The position numbers and the translations under genes are program-made. A stretch of DNA of 64,000 nt from Wujia chipingensis. Its GTDB lineage: Bacteria; Bacillota; Clostridia; Lachnospirales; Lachnospiraceae. The notes under the pieces are model-generated. The model worked only from the letters and a program-made list of their open reading frames with translations. It had not been told where the DNA came from and searched no databases. The stretch covers positions 2,859,001-2,923,000 of the forward strand of contig NZ_CP060632.1 of NCBI RefSeq assembly GCF_014337155.1. Reading direction: 5' to 3'. Of the stretch, positions 9,090-19,486 are shown one piece after another (the first letter of the stretch is position 1; the number at the start of each line of letters is the position of its first letter).

Positions 9090-10556
9090 ATGTTAAACGA
9101 TTTGAAGAAAGAAATCACGGATTGCTACATGTACGGTGAGATCATCTGCCAACAGGGTTTTGGTCCAAAAACCGATATCTCCATGCATGACATGATCCGT
9201 TTTGATCTGCTGCAGTTTCTGGTGTATCTGACAGACAGCTCCGACGGCAGCCTGTACCCGGAGACACGCTTTTTACACGAATATCTCGGACAATATTTCA
9301 CATTGGAATCTCTGATGCGCTTCAAGCAGGATCGCACAGCAACCCCCGAATTTGTCACAACGATTCCACGTTCCCTGACTTATTTTGTGGAAGCTGACCA
9401 GTCTGGGCTTTCTGCCTGCACGACGAAAGGTTTTTCAAAGTCAAGGAATCTGTACAACCTGTATGTCGAACTCGGTCAGGCATACATTTCCTGCAACAAC
9501 CGGACAACCGACACAGAAGTCTCCGCGCTGACGGCTTATACCGGTATGATCGAGGAATACCTGCGCAAACTGAAACTGTTTGAGCCCGGCGAGAATCCGG
9601 CACTGAAGAATCCCCCGAAACCTTCCACCCCGAACAAGGCAGCCTCCGATGCCAACACCCCTGCCAAAAATGCATCGACCTCGCAGGCGGCTATGGCTGC
9701 TATGAAAGGCACTATCAACAAGCAGGAAGTTCCAGAGGAAGATATCAAATTAGATGATCTGCTAAATGAATTAAACGAACTGACCGGACTTTCTGAAGTA
9801 AAGAAAGATATTAAATCACTGATCAACCTGTTGAAGGTGAAGAAGCTGCGGGAAGAGCGCGGCATGAAGCAGCCGGAAATGTCATTGCACATGGTATTTT
9901 CCGGGAATCCGGGAACTGGTAAAACAACCGTTGCCCGTCTGCTCGCCAAAATCTACAAATGTCTCGGTATCCTGCCGGGTGGTCAGTTGGTCGAGGTTGA
10001 CCGTTCCAACTTAGTCGAAGGCTATGTCGGACAGACTGCCATCAAGACAAAGGAAGTTGTGGAAAGTGCCTTAGGCGGCGTACTCTTCATCGATGAAGCT
10101 TACACACTTACCGCAGGCAAAGACGGAAAAGACTTCGGGCAGGAAGCGGTAGATACCCTGCTTAAAATGATGGAGGATAACCGCGATAATCTGATCGTGA
10201 TCGTTGCCGGTTATACGGAACTGATGCAGGAGTTTGTAGACTCCAATCCGGGACTCCGTTCGAGATTTAACAAATACATCAATTTCGAGGACTATAGCGG
10301 CGACGAGCTTTATGATATCTTCTTATCCATGTGCAAAAAACAGGAATACGAACCAAACGCACAGGGAAAAGCATATGTCAAAGAGTTACTGAATATCTGG
10401 GCAAAATCCCACGATGAAAACTTTGCAAATGCAAGAGAAGTACGAAACTATCTGGAGCGTTCCATCGCCAGACAGGCAAGCCGTATCGTCGAGCTTGACT
10501 CTGTCAGCGACAAACAATTAAAGACATTAACCAAGGGGGATTTAACGGAGGGATAA
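9090..10556 (+). CDS. SpoVK/CbbX-like AAA+ ATPase
   Basis: 488 residues. The N-terminal third is a helical domain without a recognised family. A Pro/Ala-rich linker follows, then a single AAA+ module with Walker A GNPGTGKT (about 272-279), Walker B LFIDEAYT (about 331), a sensor-1/Arg-finger region [13 protein letters not shown] and a C-terminal lid with [10 protein letters not shown]. This domain is of the CbbX/SpoVK class, which usually forms hexameric remodelling machines; the substrate is unknown. ATG 9090 is chosen because AAGGAG lies just upstream. An open frame extends 27 codons further, but those codons lie in the arm of the leader hairpin. The 3' end overlaps the convergent glycosyltransferase by 15 bp. 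Confidence 0.85.
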   Translation: MLNDLKKEITDCYMYGEIICQQGFGPKTDISMHDMIRFDLLQFLVYLTDSSDGSLYPETRFLHEYLGQYFTLESLMRFKQDRTATPEFVTTIPRSLTYFVEADQSGLSACTTKGFSKSRNLYNLYVELGQAYISCNNRTTDTEVSALTAYTGMIEEYLRKLKLFEPGENPALKNPPKPSTPNKAASDANTPAKNASTSQAAMAAMKGTINKQEVPEEDIKLDDLLNELNELTGLSEVKKDIKSLINLLKVKKLREERGMKQPEMSLHMVFSGNPGTGKTTVARLLAKIYKCLGILPGGQLVEVDRSNLVEGYVGQTAIKTKEVVESALGGVLFIDEAYTLTAGKDGKDFGQEAVDTLLKMMEDNRDNLIVIVAGYTELMQEFVDSNPGLRSRFNKYINFEDYSGDELYDIFLSMCKKQEYEPNAQGKAYVKELLNIWAKSHDENFANAREVRNYLERSIARQASRIVELDSVSDKQLKTLTKGDLTEG

Positions 10557-12470
10557 TACCTGTGACCACAGGATTTCAAACAAATCCCGCTCTGTACGTT
10601 CCATCTGCGCATCTACGATGGCAGCCTCGCGCACCTGTCTGACAGAATCAGGCAGATCGTGAAGCTGCCATTTTGCATGAGCAGCATTTACAATCCGATA
10701 TCCATGCTCGCGTACACGCAGACAGAAGTCAAGTGCGGAAAGCTCTGTCCGGAATTTATCCGAGAATCCACCCAACTGTACAAACACTGATCTTTTCACA
10801 AGCATACAATGTGCCGGCACAATCACATATTCGCGGTTCATTCCATAGTACCGCATCGCACCGGTCTCATCCTGCCGGATCTTCCGCCATTCTTTCCATG
10901 CATCAAATTGTGGTAATCCGCGATACGGATAGCGGTATAAATTTTTTATTTCCTTCAGATCAATCGCACGTTCTGTTTCCGCCTGCCATTTCTGAACCGG
11001 AGACTCATATGCCCCTGCGAATTCCAAGCCCGCGCAATACAGCCGATCCCGGTCATCATAGACCGTCCCGGCTACAATTCCGACGTCTTCACGCATAGCG
11101 ATACCTAGCATTTCACCGAGTGCTATCGTATCGCCAATCTCCATATTCGCATCCAAAAATAAAAGGAAACTGCCATTCGCATACAAGGTTCCAAGATTTC
11201 GGCATTCCGTGCTGCTTTTCCCAGGCTCTGCCTCCACCACAGCAATATTTCGTCTGCGGCTCTGCATCTGCTGGTAATATTTCTGCAATTCCTCATCTGT
11301 TCGGTCTTCATCTACAATGATAATCTCAAAATTACTGTACCGTGTTTTCTCGTAAAATGGCTCCAGCATCTGTTCCATCAACGAACGATTCGTATGCCCG
11401 GTTATGATCATCGACACGAGCGGATTGCCCGGCGTATCATATTTTACCGCATATACGCTTCGCTGATCAGTCATCATGACACGCGCCAGCAAATGCTCCC
11501 GCGACACATGTGCCTCCAATGCCTCTTTGCCCGCCAGATTCTCCTGTGCATGCTTTGCCTCCCGCTCCGAAGAAGTTCCATCATGAATGCGTTTGTGATA
11601 CAACACACGCGGAATATGACAGATCTCCCGGCGGTCTTCACAGCAACGCAAGATCATATCGTAGCCCTGCGCACCATCATACTGACTATGAAAGCCTCCG
11701 TCCGCCAGCATAAGCTCTCTCCGTGCCACAAACAAATGGGAAATATAATTATATGCTCGCAGCAGGTCGATATCGAATTCCGGTTTGAATCGCGGTTCCA
11801 GATAATGACTTCCATTTTCTGCCATCCGGTCTTCATCGGAATAAACCACATCATAGCGTTCTCTCTGCAAAGCATCCACCACCCAGTACAGGGCATCCTC
11901 CGTCAGGACATCGTCATGATCCAGCAATGCAACATACGCTCCTTTTGCCGCCTGCAATGCCCGGTTACTGTTCCCGGAAATTCCAAGATTTTCTTCCATT
12001 TTTATGTACTGGATTCGCGGTTCATTCTCCATATATTGCCAGATAATGCGCTCCGTCTCCAAACTATACACCTTCTCCAGCACCGACAATTCGCCGTCCT
12101 CTGATACGCGCGCATCAAGAACCGGCGGTTCTCCCTTCGCCTGACTGCCATCGACCAGACACAGTTCCCAGTTCCCATAGGTCTGATGCAGCACCGATTC
12201 CAGCATTGCACGTAAAGAAAGCTCCGGTGTCATATACACCGGAACTACAATACTGATACAAGGGCAGTATGAAAACACCCGCTCCCGCTGTGTTGCAAGT
12301 GCTTCCTCATCTGCCTCTATATTTTCTTTAAAAAAACGATCATACGCCAGATCCAGCCCCGTCACCATCGAACGTGCCTTGGAAAGCGCCTCCGGGATTG
12401 CAGTCGAACGAATATGCTCGAAGCCTTTTTTAATTGTATCCGCATTCAAGTCTGAAAGTCGAAACTTCAT
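10542..12470 (-). CDS. Family 2 glycosyltransferase, two GT-A modules
   Basis: 642 residues. A helical N-terminal extension (about 1-70) precedes a first GT2 module beginning [11 protein letters not shown], with LDHDDVL and the metal-site SDEDRM. A second, more divergent GT-A-like module starts about residue 355 ([12 protein letters not shown]) with FLDANMEIG, where the usual DXD is altered to DAN. This two-module layout is typical of large rhamnan/wall-polysaccharide glycosyltransferases of Firmicutes that act at the inner membrane on lipid-linked chains. GGGGAGG precedes the ATG. The gene is 21 bp downstream of a related transferase, and the pair is probably one operon. The sugar and acceptor cannot be told from sequence. 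Confidence 0.85.
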   Translation of the reverse strand: MKFRLSDLNADTIKKGFEHIRSTAIPEALSKARSMVTGLDLAYDRFFKENIEADEEALATQRERVFSYCPCISIVVPVYMTPELSLRAMLESVLHQTYGNWELCLVDGSQAKGEPPVLDARVSEDGELSVLEKVYSLETERIIWQYMENEPRIQYIKMEENLGISGNSNRALQAAKGAYVALLDHDDVLTEDALYWVVDALQRERYDVVYSDEDRMAENGSHYLEPRFKPEFDIDLLRAYNYISHLFVARRELMLADGGFHSQYDGAQGYDMILRCCEDRREICHIPRVLYHKRIHDGTSSEREAKHAQENLAGKEALEAHVSREHLLARVMMTDQRSVYAVKYDTPGNPLVSMIITGHTNRSLMEQMLEPFYEKTRYSNFEIIIVDEDRTDEELQKYYQQMQSRRRNIAVVEAEPGKSSTECRNLGTLYANGSFLLFLDANMEIGDTIALGEMLGIAMREDVGIVAGTVYDDRDRLYCAGLEFAGAYESPVQKWQAETERAIDLKEIKNLYRYPYRGLPQFDAWKEWRKIRQDETGAMRYYGMNREYVIVPAHCMLVKRSVFVQLGGFSDKFRTELSALDFCLRVREHGYRIVNAAHAKWQLHDLPDSVRQVREAAIVDAQMERTERDLFEILWSQVLSLR

Positions 12471-12491
12471 CGCTACTGCCTCCCCTTTTTC

Positions 12492-14282
12492 TTATTTCCG
12501 CACAGAGAAATCAAACGCATCTAACACCAGATTCATGTTGTAGTACGGATCTCCGGTTGCCAGAATATCCACCCATCTTGACTGAAACAACTGCATCTCG
12601 CTGTGGAATCGCTTCTGTTTTTTCACAGTATCTTCTTTACCTCTGGATTTTGATTCATAATGATACAGCTTTGCCTGTGGAACATACACAACCAATTTGC
12701 CAAGCTTTCTTACTTTCAAACAAAAATCCACATCATTAAAAGCCACCTGAAATTCTGGATCCAGTCCTCCAACCGCATCGAAGGTCTCTCTGGAAATCAT
12801 CAGACAGGCTGCTGTAACCGCACTATAATCACACGCAACAGAAGTCCGAAGCTGATAGATACCCGCCTGCTCATCCATTGCAGAAAATGCATGTCCGGCA
12901 ATTCCGCCAATCCCAACAATTACGCCTGCATGTTGAATCGTGCCATCCTCAAAATACAACCGTGCACCAACAATTCCTACATCTTTGCGTTGACAATACC
13001 CAAGCATCTGAGTAATAAAATCCGGTGAAATCAGTTCGGTATCATTGTTTAACAACAAAATATACTTACCCTTTGTATGTGCAACACCAAAATTATTGAT
13101 TTTGGAATAATTAAATTCCTCCTGCCAATACAACACCTGAATATGCGGATTTTCCACAAGTGATTCATAGTATGCAAATGTCTCTTGTTGCACACTGTTA
13201 TTTTCTACTATGATAATCTCATAATTCCGATAAGTCGACCGTTGTTCAATCGCATCAATACATTTTTTCAAATCATCCACATGATCCTTGTTTGGAATCA
13301 CGATTGACACAAGCGGTTCTCCCCGAACCAGATAACTCACCTGATAATACCCCGGAGCTGCTCCATCCACAACCTCCGCAGCCAGCCCCTGTCGCGCCAA
13401 ATGCGCTTCTATCGCTCGTTTTCCAGCCTCAAACGCATAACGTTTTGCTGTCGGATCTTCCGCTGTTGATGCCGCATGTGCCCGCCAATGATACAGAATC
13501 TTCGGAATATGACAAATGCCATCTGCCTGCTCCGTGCAACGGAATATAAAATCATAATCCTGCGCACCATCAAACGCTGGATTTAACAACCCCACCTGAT
13601 CCACTAAGTTCTTCTCTGCTACAAACATATGACAAATATAATTATTACAACGTAGCAAATCAATATTAAAATCCGGTTTAAAATTCGGTGCAAAGAAATA
13701 ATCTCCTGTTTCATCCACCTTATCTTCATCGGTATAAATTACCTGCACCCGCTTCGCATTTAGCGACTCAACGCAGGCATAAAGTGCATCCGGCTCAAAC
13801 AAATCGTCGTGATCACCAAACACAATATAATCTCCCATTGCAAGCGTATATGCCTGATTCGTATTTTCGGCTATTCCAAGCGTTCCATCTTGTGAAGCTA
13901 TATAATGAATTCTCTGATCCTTTTGCATATATACCTGCAAAAAATCGTATAAACATTTTTCTTTTCTTCCTCCATCCGAGAAGCATAACTCCCAGTTTCC
14001 ATAGGTTTGTGCCTGCACCGACTCAATTAACGCACGCAGAAAGTCACAATTGCTCTCATATAATGGCACCAAAATGCTAAACTTCGGATGATATTCAAAA
14101 TGCCGTCCACATTGTTCCTGTCTTTCACTATCTGTCAGCCGATGACTATGCATCCATTTATTATAATCCACATAGTTGGAACCAAGATGCAGGTACTTTT
14201 TTAATTTTGCACATGTATTACGCCATCCGAATGTCTTTATATTGTTGATTACACGGATTGCATTTATATATATACGTCCCAT
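12492..14282 (-). CDS. Family 2 glycosyltransferase, two GT-A modules
   Basis: 596 residues. The first GT2 module (FSILVPLYESN, FGDHDDLF, YTDEDKVDE) and second module (VSIVIPNKDHVDDLKKC, LLLNNDTELI) both keep an intact DXD/NND-type metal site, followed by an acceptor region with DVDFCLKVRKLG and LYHYESKSRG. The latter is shared with rhamnosyltransferase-like enzymes of Gram-positive cell-wall polysaccharides. It resembles the 713-residue enzyme at 28-30 kb more than its immediate neighbour. The start has GGAG 8 bp upstream. It is first in the two-gene operon and is transcribed away from the candidate small RNA at 14.4 kb. Confidence 0.86.
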   Translation of the reverse strand: MGRIYINAIRVINNIKTFGWRNTCAKLKKYLHLGSNYVDYNKWMHSHRLTDSERQEQCGRHFEYHPKFSILVPLYESNCDFLRALIESVQAQTYGNWELCFSDGGRKEKCLYDFLQVYMQKDQRIHYIASQDGTLGIAENTNQAYTLAMGDYIVFGDHDDLFEPDALYACVESLNAKRVQVIYTDEDKVDETGDYFFAPNFKPDFNIDLLRCNNYICHMFVAEKNLVDQVGLLNPAFDGAQDYDFIFRCTEQADGICHIPKILYHWRAHAASTAEDPTAKRYAFEAGKRAIEAHLARQGLAAEVVDGAAPGYYQVSYLVRGEPLVSIVIPNKDHVDDLKKCIDAIEQRSTYRNYEIIIVENNSVQQETFAYYESLVENPHIQVLYWQEEFNYSKINNFGVAHTKGKYILLLNNDTELISPDFITQMLGYCQRKDVGIVGARLYFEDGTIQHAGVIVGIGGIAGHAFSAMDEQAGIYQLRTSVACDYSAVTAACLMISRETFDAVGGLDPEFQVAFNDVDFCLKVRKLGKLVVYVPQAKLYHYESKSRGKEDTVKKQKRFHSEMQLFQSRWVDILATGDPYYNMNLVLDAFDFSVRK

Positions 14283-14369
14283 ATCTGATTCTCCTGCTGT
14301 TTTCTATATCATCTGTTGTCTCAGTATATCATACATACAAAAAAATCTCACGAAAATATCAAGATTTAG

Positions 14370-14399
14370 TTGTTATTTTCTATTATATTCGTGTATAAT
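14370..14399 (+). promoter_or_regulatory. Promoter of candidate small RNA
   Basis: TTGTTA (14370-14375), an 18-bp spacer and TATAAT (14394-14399) lie just upstream of a short structured region that ends in a terminator. No coding frame follows. Confidence 0.6.
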
Positions 14400-14404
14400 A
14401 GACA

Positions 14405-14515
14405 CGTTATAAGGTTTACCATTACGAATACCATTCTTATATCAATCTTTCAGTAATTAACCATATACCTTATAACGCACGAAGAGGAACCAGCATCACC
14501 GGTTCCTCTTTTTTG
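14405..14515 (+). ncRNA. Candidate ~110-nt small RNA with intrinsic terminator
   Basis: Between the two minus-strand genes a plus-strand promoter is followed by an 11-bp perfect inverted repeat, CGTTATAAGGT (14405-14415) and ACCTTATAACG (14467-14477), closing a loop with three ACCAT repeats. After it comes AGAGGAACC/GGTTCCTCT (14483-14509) with a run of T. No plus-strand gene lies downstream, so this looks like a free-standing transcript. I do not recognise it as 6S, SRP or tmRNA. An antisense or regulatory role is inference only. Confidence 0.55.
14483..14514 (+). terminator. Intrinsic terminator of small RNA
   Basis: A 9-bp GC-rich stem with a 9-nt loop is followed by six T on the plus strand. 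The minus strand lacks a T run after the stem, so it is not the terminator of trkH. Confidence 0.8.
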
Positions 14516-14575
14516 TATATCCAATATCAAGGCTCTGATTCATCTTCTCCTGAATCAGCCTTTATCTTTATATTA

Positions 14576-16024
14576 CTAGGCTCTTCTCCGTTTCCAGACA
14601 GCCGGGCAGAACAACAGCATCATCGGGAAAATCTCCAGTCTGCCTGCCAGCATATCGAACATCAGAATATATTTCGTAAAATCCGTAAAATGTCCGAAAT
14701 TCGCCATCGGTCCAACCAGAGAAAGCCCCGGACCGATATTGTTAAACGTCGCTGCTACTGCCGCGAAGTTCGTGACCAGATCTTTGTTCTCAATCGACAC
14801 AAGCAGTACGGATACCGCGAAAATAACCATATATGTCATAAAATAGACATTTGTCGCCCGCAGCGTCTCATGCTCGAGTGGTTTTCCCTCGATTTTGATC
14901 TTCTTCACGGAACGCGGATGCAGATAAGAAATAATTTCTTTTATAAATGACTTGCATGCAATAATAAACCGCGAGACTTTGATACCGCCGCCCGTACTTC
15001 CGGCGCAGGCACCGATAAACATCAAAAGCACAAGGATTGTCCTCGAAGTCTCCGGCCATAGATTGAAATCCGCACTTGCAAATCCCGTTGTCGTGATAAT
15101 ACTTGCTACCTGGAAGAACGCTTGCCGGATGCCTTCCGCCGGCGCATACAATGCAAAATGCCGCAGATTAATAAAGATAAACACTGCCGCTGCAATCACG
15201 ATGATAAAATAAATCCGCACCTCTTCAAACTTCAGCGCATCCCGCAGCTTTCCTGTGAGAATCAGGAAATAAAATCCGAAATTCACACCGAACAGCAGCA
15301 TGAAAATCGTAACGACCCACTGATTATACGGGCTGACACTGACGAATCCGTCATTCCAGATTGCAAAACCTCCGGTTCCGGCTGTTCCAAACGACGTTGT
15401 CAGAGCTTCAAACAGATTCATTCCTCCAAAGAGTAGAAAAATCACCTCTATCATGGTCAGGGCAAAATAAATAATATACAGATATTTGGCTGTCTGACGC
15501 ACCTTCGGAACCAGCTTTCCAACCGAAGGTCCCGGGCTTTCCGCCTTCATCAGGTTCATGTGGCTGCCTCCCGCCATCGGCACGATGGCAAGCAGAAATA
15601 CAAGAACGCCCATGCCTCCGATCCAATGGCTGAAGCTTCGCCAGAATAAGCTGCCCTTAGTCAGGCCTTCCACATCCGATACAACCGTCGCACCCGTTGT
15701 TGTAAATCCTGATATCATCTCAAAAAGCGCATCTGCAAAATGCGGAATATCACCATTGATCACAAACGGCAGACATCCAATCACAGACATCAGAATCCAC
15801 GAAAGTGCTACCGTCACGAAACCTTCCCGCAGATAAAACCGCATGTTCTTCGGTTTCCGCAAAATAATTGCTGAACCTGCAACCGCACTGCCAAGTGCCA
15901 CCCACAAAAAAGCAAAGCCGCCCTTCTCACCATAGATCGCAGACACGATCCCAGGGAGAGCCAGAAATGCTGCTTCGATTTCCATGATCCAGCCTAATAT
16001 ATAAATAACAACTGAGTAGTTCAT
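14576..16024 (-). CDS. trkH: TrkH family potassium uptake channel subunit
   Basis: 482 residues. It is a polytopic membrane protein with four M1-P-M2 repeats. Pore-loop signatures include SGFTTTGATVV, SFGTAGTGGFAI, ITTTGFASADF and FNNIGPGLS, which carry the conserved filter glycines. SPGPSVGKLVPKVRQTAKYLY is the conserved TrkH cytoplasmic segment. It would import K+ with the peripheral TrkA protein encoded 24 bp upstream. GGAG precedes the ATG. A two-component system lies further upstream in the same orientation. Confidence 0.93.
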   Translation of the reverse strand: MNYSVVIYILGWIMEIEAAFLALPGIVSAIYGEKGGFAFLWVALGSAVAGSAIILRKPKNMRFYLREGFVTVALSWILMSVIGCLPFVINGDIPHFADALFEMISGFTTTGATVVSDVEGLTKGSLFWRSFSHWIGGMGVLVFLLAIVPMAGGSHMNLMKAESPGPSVGKLVPKVRQTAKYLYIIYFALTMIEVIFLLFGGMNLFEALTTSFGTAGTGGFAIWNDGFVSVSPYNQWVVTIFMLLFGVNFGFYFLILTGKLRDALKFEEVRIYFIIVIAAAVFIFINLRHFALYAPAEGIRQAFFQVASIITTTGFASADFNLWPETSRTILVLLMFIGACAGSTGGGIKVSRFIIACKSFIKEIISYLHPRSVKKIKIEGKPLEHETLRATNVYFMTYMVIFAVSVLLVSIENKDLVTNFAAVAATFNNIGPGLSLVGPMANFGHFTDFTKYILMFDMLAGRLEIFPMMLLFCPAVWKRRRA

Positions 16025-16048
16025 AATCTGTCTCCAAAAAAATCTCCC

Positions 16049-17446
16049 TTACTGCCATTTCAAAATATCGCTGACATCGGTAAAGCCCGTGTGCGTTGTA
16101 ACAACGACCACGTAATCTCCCTCGCAGATGACATCCTGACCACGCGGAATAATGACCTTACCATTCCGGTTCAGACAGGCAAGCAGAAGGTTATCCTTCA
16201 ATTTCAACTCCATGATCGGTTTCCCGATTACCGGAGAATCCTTCTCAACCTTAAACTCCAGTGCCTCCGCCCGGTTATCAAAGATATGATACAGTGTCTC
16301 AATATTACTTCCGACCGAATTCTGCATCGCACGGATATACGCCAGAATCTTCTCTGCTGTAATATAACGTGGATATACGATACTTCCGATGTCCAGACTA
16401 TCAAGCACATCACTGAATGTGCTCCGATTGATCTTCGTGATCACCTTTGTGTCAGAGCATTTTCTCGCAAATAACGTAAGCAGGATATTCTCCTCGTCAA
16501 GTCCGGTCAGCGGAACAAACGATTCCGTACTCTCGATGCCCTCCTCACGGAGCAGGTCTTCGTCCGAGCCATCGCCATGCAAGATCAGTGCCTTCGGAAG
16601 TAATACGCTCAGCTCCTCACACCGTTTCTCATCCAACTCCAGAATCTTGACCTCCACACCGGATGAAATCAGCTGTTTTCCAAGATAATACGAGGTTTTT
16701 CCTCCTCCAATGATCATGCAGTTTTTGACCTTATGTGTATCGACACCGATCTTCTTGAAGAAATCCATACTGTTTGTCGGTGTCGCAAGAAATGTCACGG
16801 CATCACCGCCACGCATGATGAAAGAACCATCCGGGATAATCAGGTTCCCATCCCGCTCGACACCACAGACAAGCATATCACAGTTTAACTCATGCATCGC
16901 CGAAATCGGCTTATCGTGCAGCAGATTTCCCTTCGGAATCTTGAACTTCACAAGCTCCGCATGTCCACGCGCAAAGGAGTTGATCTCAAGGGCCGACGGC
17001 AGACGCAGCAGACGTGCAATCTCGCGTGCAGTCTCCAACTCCGGATTAATGATCAGCGAAAGTCCAAGCTGATTTCGAAGATACGAAAGCTCCATACTGT
17101 AATCCGGGTTCCGGACACGTGCGATGGTAGCACAGTCACCGACCTTTTTCGCGATCGTACAGCTGAGCAGATTTAACTCATCACTTTCCGTCACGGCAAT
17201 CAGAACATCCGCATCCTGAATACCCGCCTCAATCTGGATGCTGTAGCTCGCACCATTTCCGGTAAAGCCCATAACATCGTAGTCTTCCGTAATCCGCTGA
17301 ATCACCTCATTCTTCTGATCAATGACGGTAATATCATGGGATTCCTTGCTGAGCTTCTCCACCAGCGTACTTCCAACTTTTCCGCATCCAACGATAATAA
17401 TGTTTAAACCCCGTTCTTTTTTCTGCGTTTTCTTTGAAGATCTCAT
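16049..17446 (-). CDS. trkA: TrkA potassium uptake regulator, tandem RCK
   Basis: About 465 residues. It is a cytoplasmic gating subunit with two RCK units: NIIIVGCGKVGSTLVEKLS and NCMIIGGGKTSYYLGKQL are the two Rossmann nucleotide-binding motifs, each followed by a TrkA_C domain. It binds NAD(H)/ATP and controls TrkH. The full tandem length (TrkA type, not the single-RCK KtrA) is present. The start is uncertain. ATG 17446 has a weak, very close AAGGA. A TTG at 17494 extends the frame without an RBS, and the Rossmann motif begins only about 13 residues after 17446. Confidence 0.9.
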   Translation of the reverse strand: MRSSKKTQKKERGLNIIIVGCGKVGSTLVEKLSKESHDITVIDQKNEVIQRITEDYDVMGFTGNGASYSIQIEAGIQDADVLIAVTESDELNLLSCTIAKKVGDCATIARVRNPDYSMELSYLRNQLGLSLIINPELETAREIARLLRLPSALEINSFARGHAELVKFKIPKGNLLHDKPISAMHELNCDMLVCGVERDGNLIIPDGSFIMRGGDAVTFLATPTNSMDFFKKIGVDTHKVKNCMIIGGGKTSYYLGKQLISSGVEVKILELDEKRCEELSVLLPKALILHGDGSDEDLLREEGIESTESFVPLTGLDEENILLTLFARKCSDTKVITKINRSTFSDVLDSLDIGSIVYPRYITAEKILAYIRAMQNSVGSNIETLYHIFDNRAEALEFKVEKDSPVIGKPIMELKLKDNLLLACLNRNGKVIIPRGQDVICEGDYVVVVTTHTGFTDVSDILKWQ

Positions 17447-17507
17447 ATCCTTAATTCTTACACTCCCCGTATATTCGCAATTCCTTATTAACAATAAAAT
17501 TGAAACT

Positions 17508-18779
17508 TTATTGTACCATATTCACAGTGTTACTACAAGGGAATGTCACGCGGAACCGCGTTCCAAAATCCGGTCTGGTCAACACGTCAATCTGTCCATC
17601 ATGTGCATCTACGATCCATTTTGCAATGGATAATCCAAGACCTGATCCGCCCGTCTCACTGTTGCGTGCCTCATCGGAACGATAAAACCGCTCAAAGATA
17701 TGCACGACCTCGGATGCCTGCATGCCGATACCTTCATCCTGCACCTGATAATAGACGCCTTGCTCTGACCGCCCGACTGTAAAATGAATCGTATCGCCCC
17801 CTTCCGAATACTTTGCCGCATTCTGTACGAAAATACGAATAGACTGTTTCAGCATGGCAACATCGCCACGCACCATACAGCCTGGGCAGGCTGAAAATTC
17901 GTACGGATGCGTCTCATCAATCATCATGGATTCCTCGTACACCTCCTGCACAAGGTCATTTAAGTCCACTTCGACCGGCTTCAATGTATTCCGCCCACTA
18001 TCTCCGCGCGCTAAGAATAGAAGCTGTTCAATCAGATCCTTCATATGGTCAGATTCGTTCTTGAGCGCTTCAATCGACTCATTTAGCACTGCTTCATCTT
18101 CTTTGCCCCAGCGGTCGAGCATGTTTACATAGCCCTGAATCACGGAGATCGGCGTCCGCAGCTCATGCGATGCATCCGACACGAACCGCGCCTGCTGCAG
18201 CTTACTCTCCTGCATCCGAGCGAGCAGATTATTCAGTGCCACCTCAATGCTCTGCAAATCCTTATCCCCGGTCGATATCCGTATATCATTCGCATCAACG
18301 GAGACATTCGAGATTGCCTGTTCCAGATGCTCCAGATTTACCTCATCACCGCTCATATTTGAGAGTGCTTCCGCACGCACAGCAAGATCATTCAACGGAC
18401 GCAGCTTCCGTCTGATATTCCGTATACCAAAGCACGCAGAAATGAGCATCATAAGTTCCACCGCGCCAACCACAATGAGCGGTATAGCCGCATAATCCAG
18501 AACCTCATGCACCAGAAAATTGTCCGTGTTCTTACCGACCTGTGTGGTCATCGCCCATGTGGCATATGAATCACCCGACCATGTAATATGCACCGGCTTC
18601 GCCCCGGACATCCAGTCTGCATCTGTCGTATCAAGCCGCCATACCAGCACCGCCACGAACAACATTCCGAGTATCACAATATCAAGTCCCAGCAACGCAA
18701 AAAAGCGCCGGAACCAGTATCCGACATGAATCTTCCGGGCAATAGAGGTTGTCTTCCGATTTGTCCGTTCTTCTCTCAT
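17508..18779 (-). CDS. Sensor histidine kinase (OmpR-system partner)
   Basis: 423 residues. Transmembrane segments lie near 28-50 and 94-117, flanking an extracytoplasmic sensor of about 45 residues. A HAMP-like linker leads to HisKA with ASHELRTPISVIQGY, and a HATPase_c domain carries DEGIGMQ and GGSGLGLSIAK. It should phosphorylate the response regulator encoded 10 bp upstream. GGAG precedes the ATG. Its position between the regulator and trkAH suggests, but does not prove, a link to ionic or envelope stress. Confidence 0.92.
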   Translation of the reverse strand: MREERTNRKTTSIARKIHVGYWFRRFFALLGLDIVILGMLFVAVLVWRLDTTDADWMSGAKPVHITWSGDSYATWAMTTQVGKNTDNFLVHEVLDYAAIPLIVVGAVELMMLISACFGIRNIRRKLRPLNDLAVRAEALSNMSGDEVNLEHLEQAISNVSVDANDIRISTGDKDLQSIEVALNNLLARMQESKLQQARFVSDASHELRTPISVIQGYVNMLDRWGKEDEAVLNESIEALKNESDHMKDLIEQLLFLARGDSGRNTLKPVEVDLNDLVQEVYEESMMIDETHPYEFSACPGCMVRGDVAMLKQSIRIFVQNAAKYSEGGDTIHFTVGRSEQGVYYQVQDEGIGMQASEVVHIFERFYRSDEARNSETGGSGLGLSIAKWIVDAHDGQIDVLTRPDFGTRFRVTFPCSNTVNMVQ

Positions 18780-18789
18780 CCAATCACTC

Positions 18790-19470
18790 CTATGACTCCT
18801 TGATGCAATATCCGACTCCGCGAACTGTCTGGATCAGCTTAATTCCAAAATGATCGTCAATCTTCGTCCGCAGATACCGCACATACACATCAATGATATT
18901 CGTCTCGCCGACATAATCATACCCACAGACCTCATTTAGAAGCTTCTCCCGGGTAAGTACAATATTCTTGTTCCGCATCAACGTGTGCAGCAACTCGAAT
19001 TCACGGTTCGTAAGCTCCACATTTTCGCCCTGCACAGTCACCTCGTGGCGGTCTTCGTCTAAGCAGACACCCAGCACCTCCAGCTTATGTGTCGGTGCAT
19101 CCTCTGTACGCGCATGCTTCTTTAGCGCGACGCGGATACGCGCCAGCAGCTCCTCGATGGCAAATGGCTTCGTGATATAATCATCCGCACCAGCGTCCAG
19201 CCCTGCTACCTTATCCATCACAGCGTCGCGTGCCGTGAGCATAATGACCGGCGTGTCCTTCTCCTGCCGGAGTCTGCGCAGCACTTCCATGCCATTTAAT
19301 CCCGGCAGCATCACATCAAGTAAGATCAGGTCAAACGAACCGGAGAGGGCTTTGTCCAAGCCCTCTCTGCCGTCTGCCGCCTTCTCGACTTCATTTCCTT
19401 CATGTTTTAATTCCAGTTCGACGAAACGGGCGATGCCCGCTTCATCTTCAATAATCAAAATCCTGCTCAT
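18790..19470 (-). CDS. OmpR/PhoB family response regulator
   Basis: 226 residues. The receiver domain has acidic EDE near the N-terminus, phospho-acceptor Asp in LILLDVMLPGLNG and Lys in YITKPF. The C-terminal winged helix has ELTNREFELLHTLM and a recognition helix ending VYVRYLRTKIDD. It lies directly upstream of its kinase and 16 bp downstream of the DUF4342 gene. Tandem 11-bp repeats upstream of the cluster are the expected type of site for this family, consistent with autoregulation. Confidence 0.94.
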   Translation of the reverse strand: MSRILIIEDEAGIARFVELELKHEGNEVEKAADGREGLDKALSGSFDLILLDVMLPGLNGMEVLRRLRQEKDTPVIMLTARDAVMDKVAGLDAGADDYITKPFAIEELLARIRVALKKHARTEDAPTHKLEVLGVCLDEDRHEVTVQGENVELTNREFELLHTLMRNKNIVLTREKLLNEVCGYDYVGETNIIDVYVRYLRTKIDDHFGIKLIQTVRGVGYCIKES

Positions 19471-19486
19471 ATCGTCTCCTATGATT

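Noticed and set aside
14405..14515. 6S RNA or SRP RNA
   Set aside because: Too short for 6S and lacks its long bulged helix; lacks the SRP domain IV GGAA...AGCA loop.
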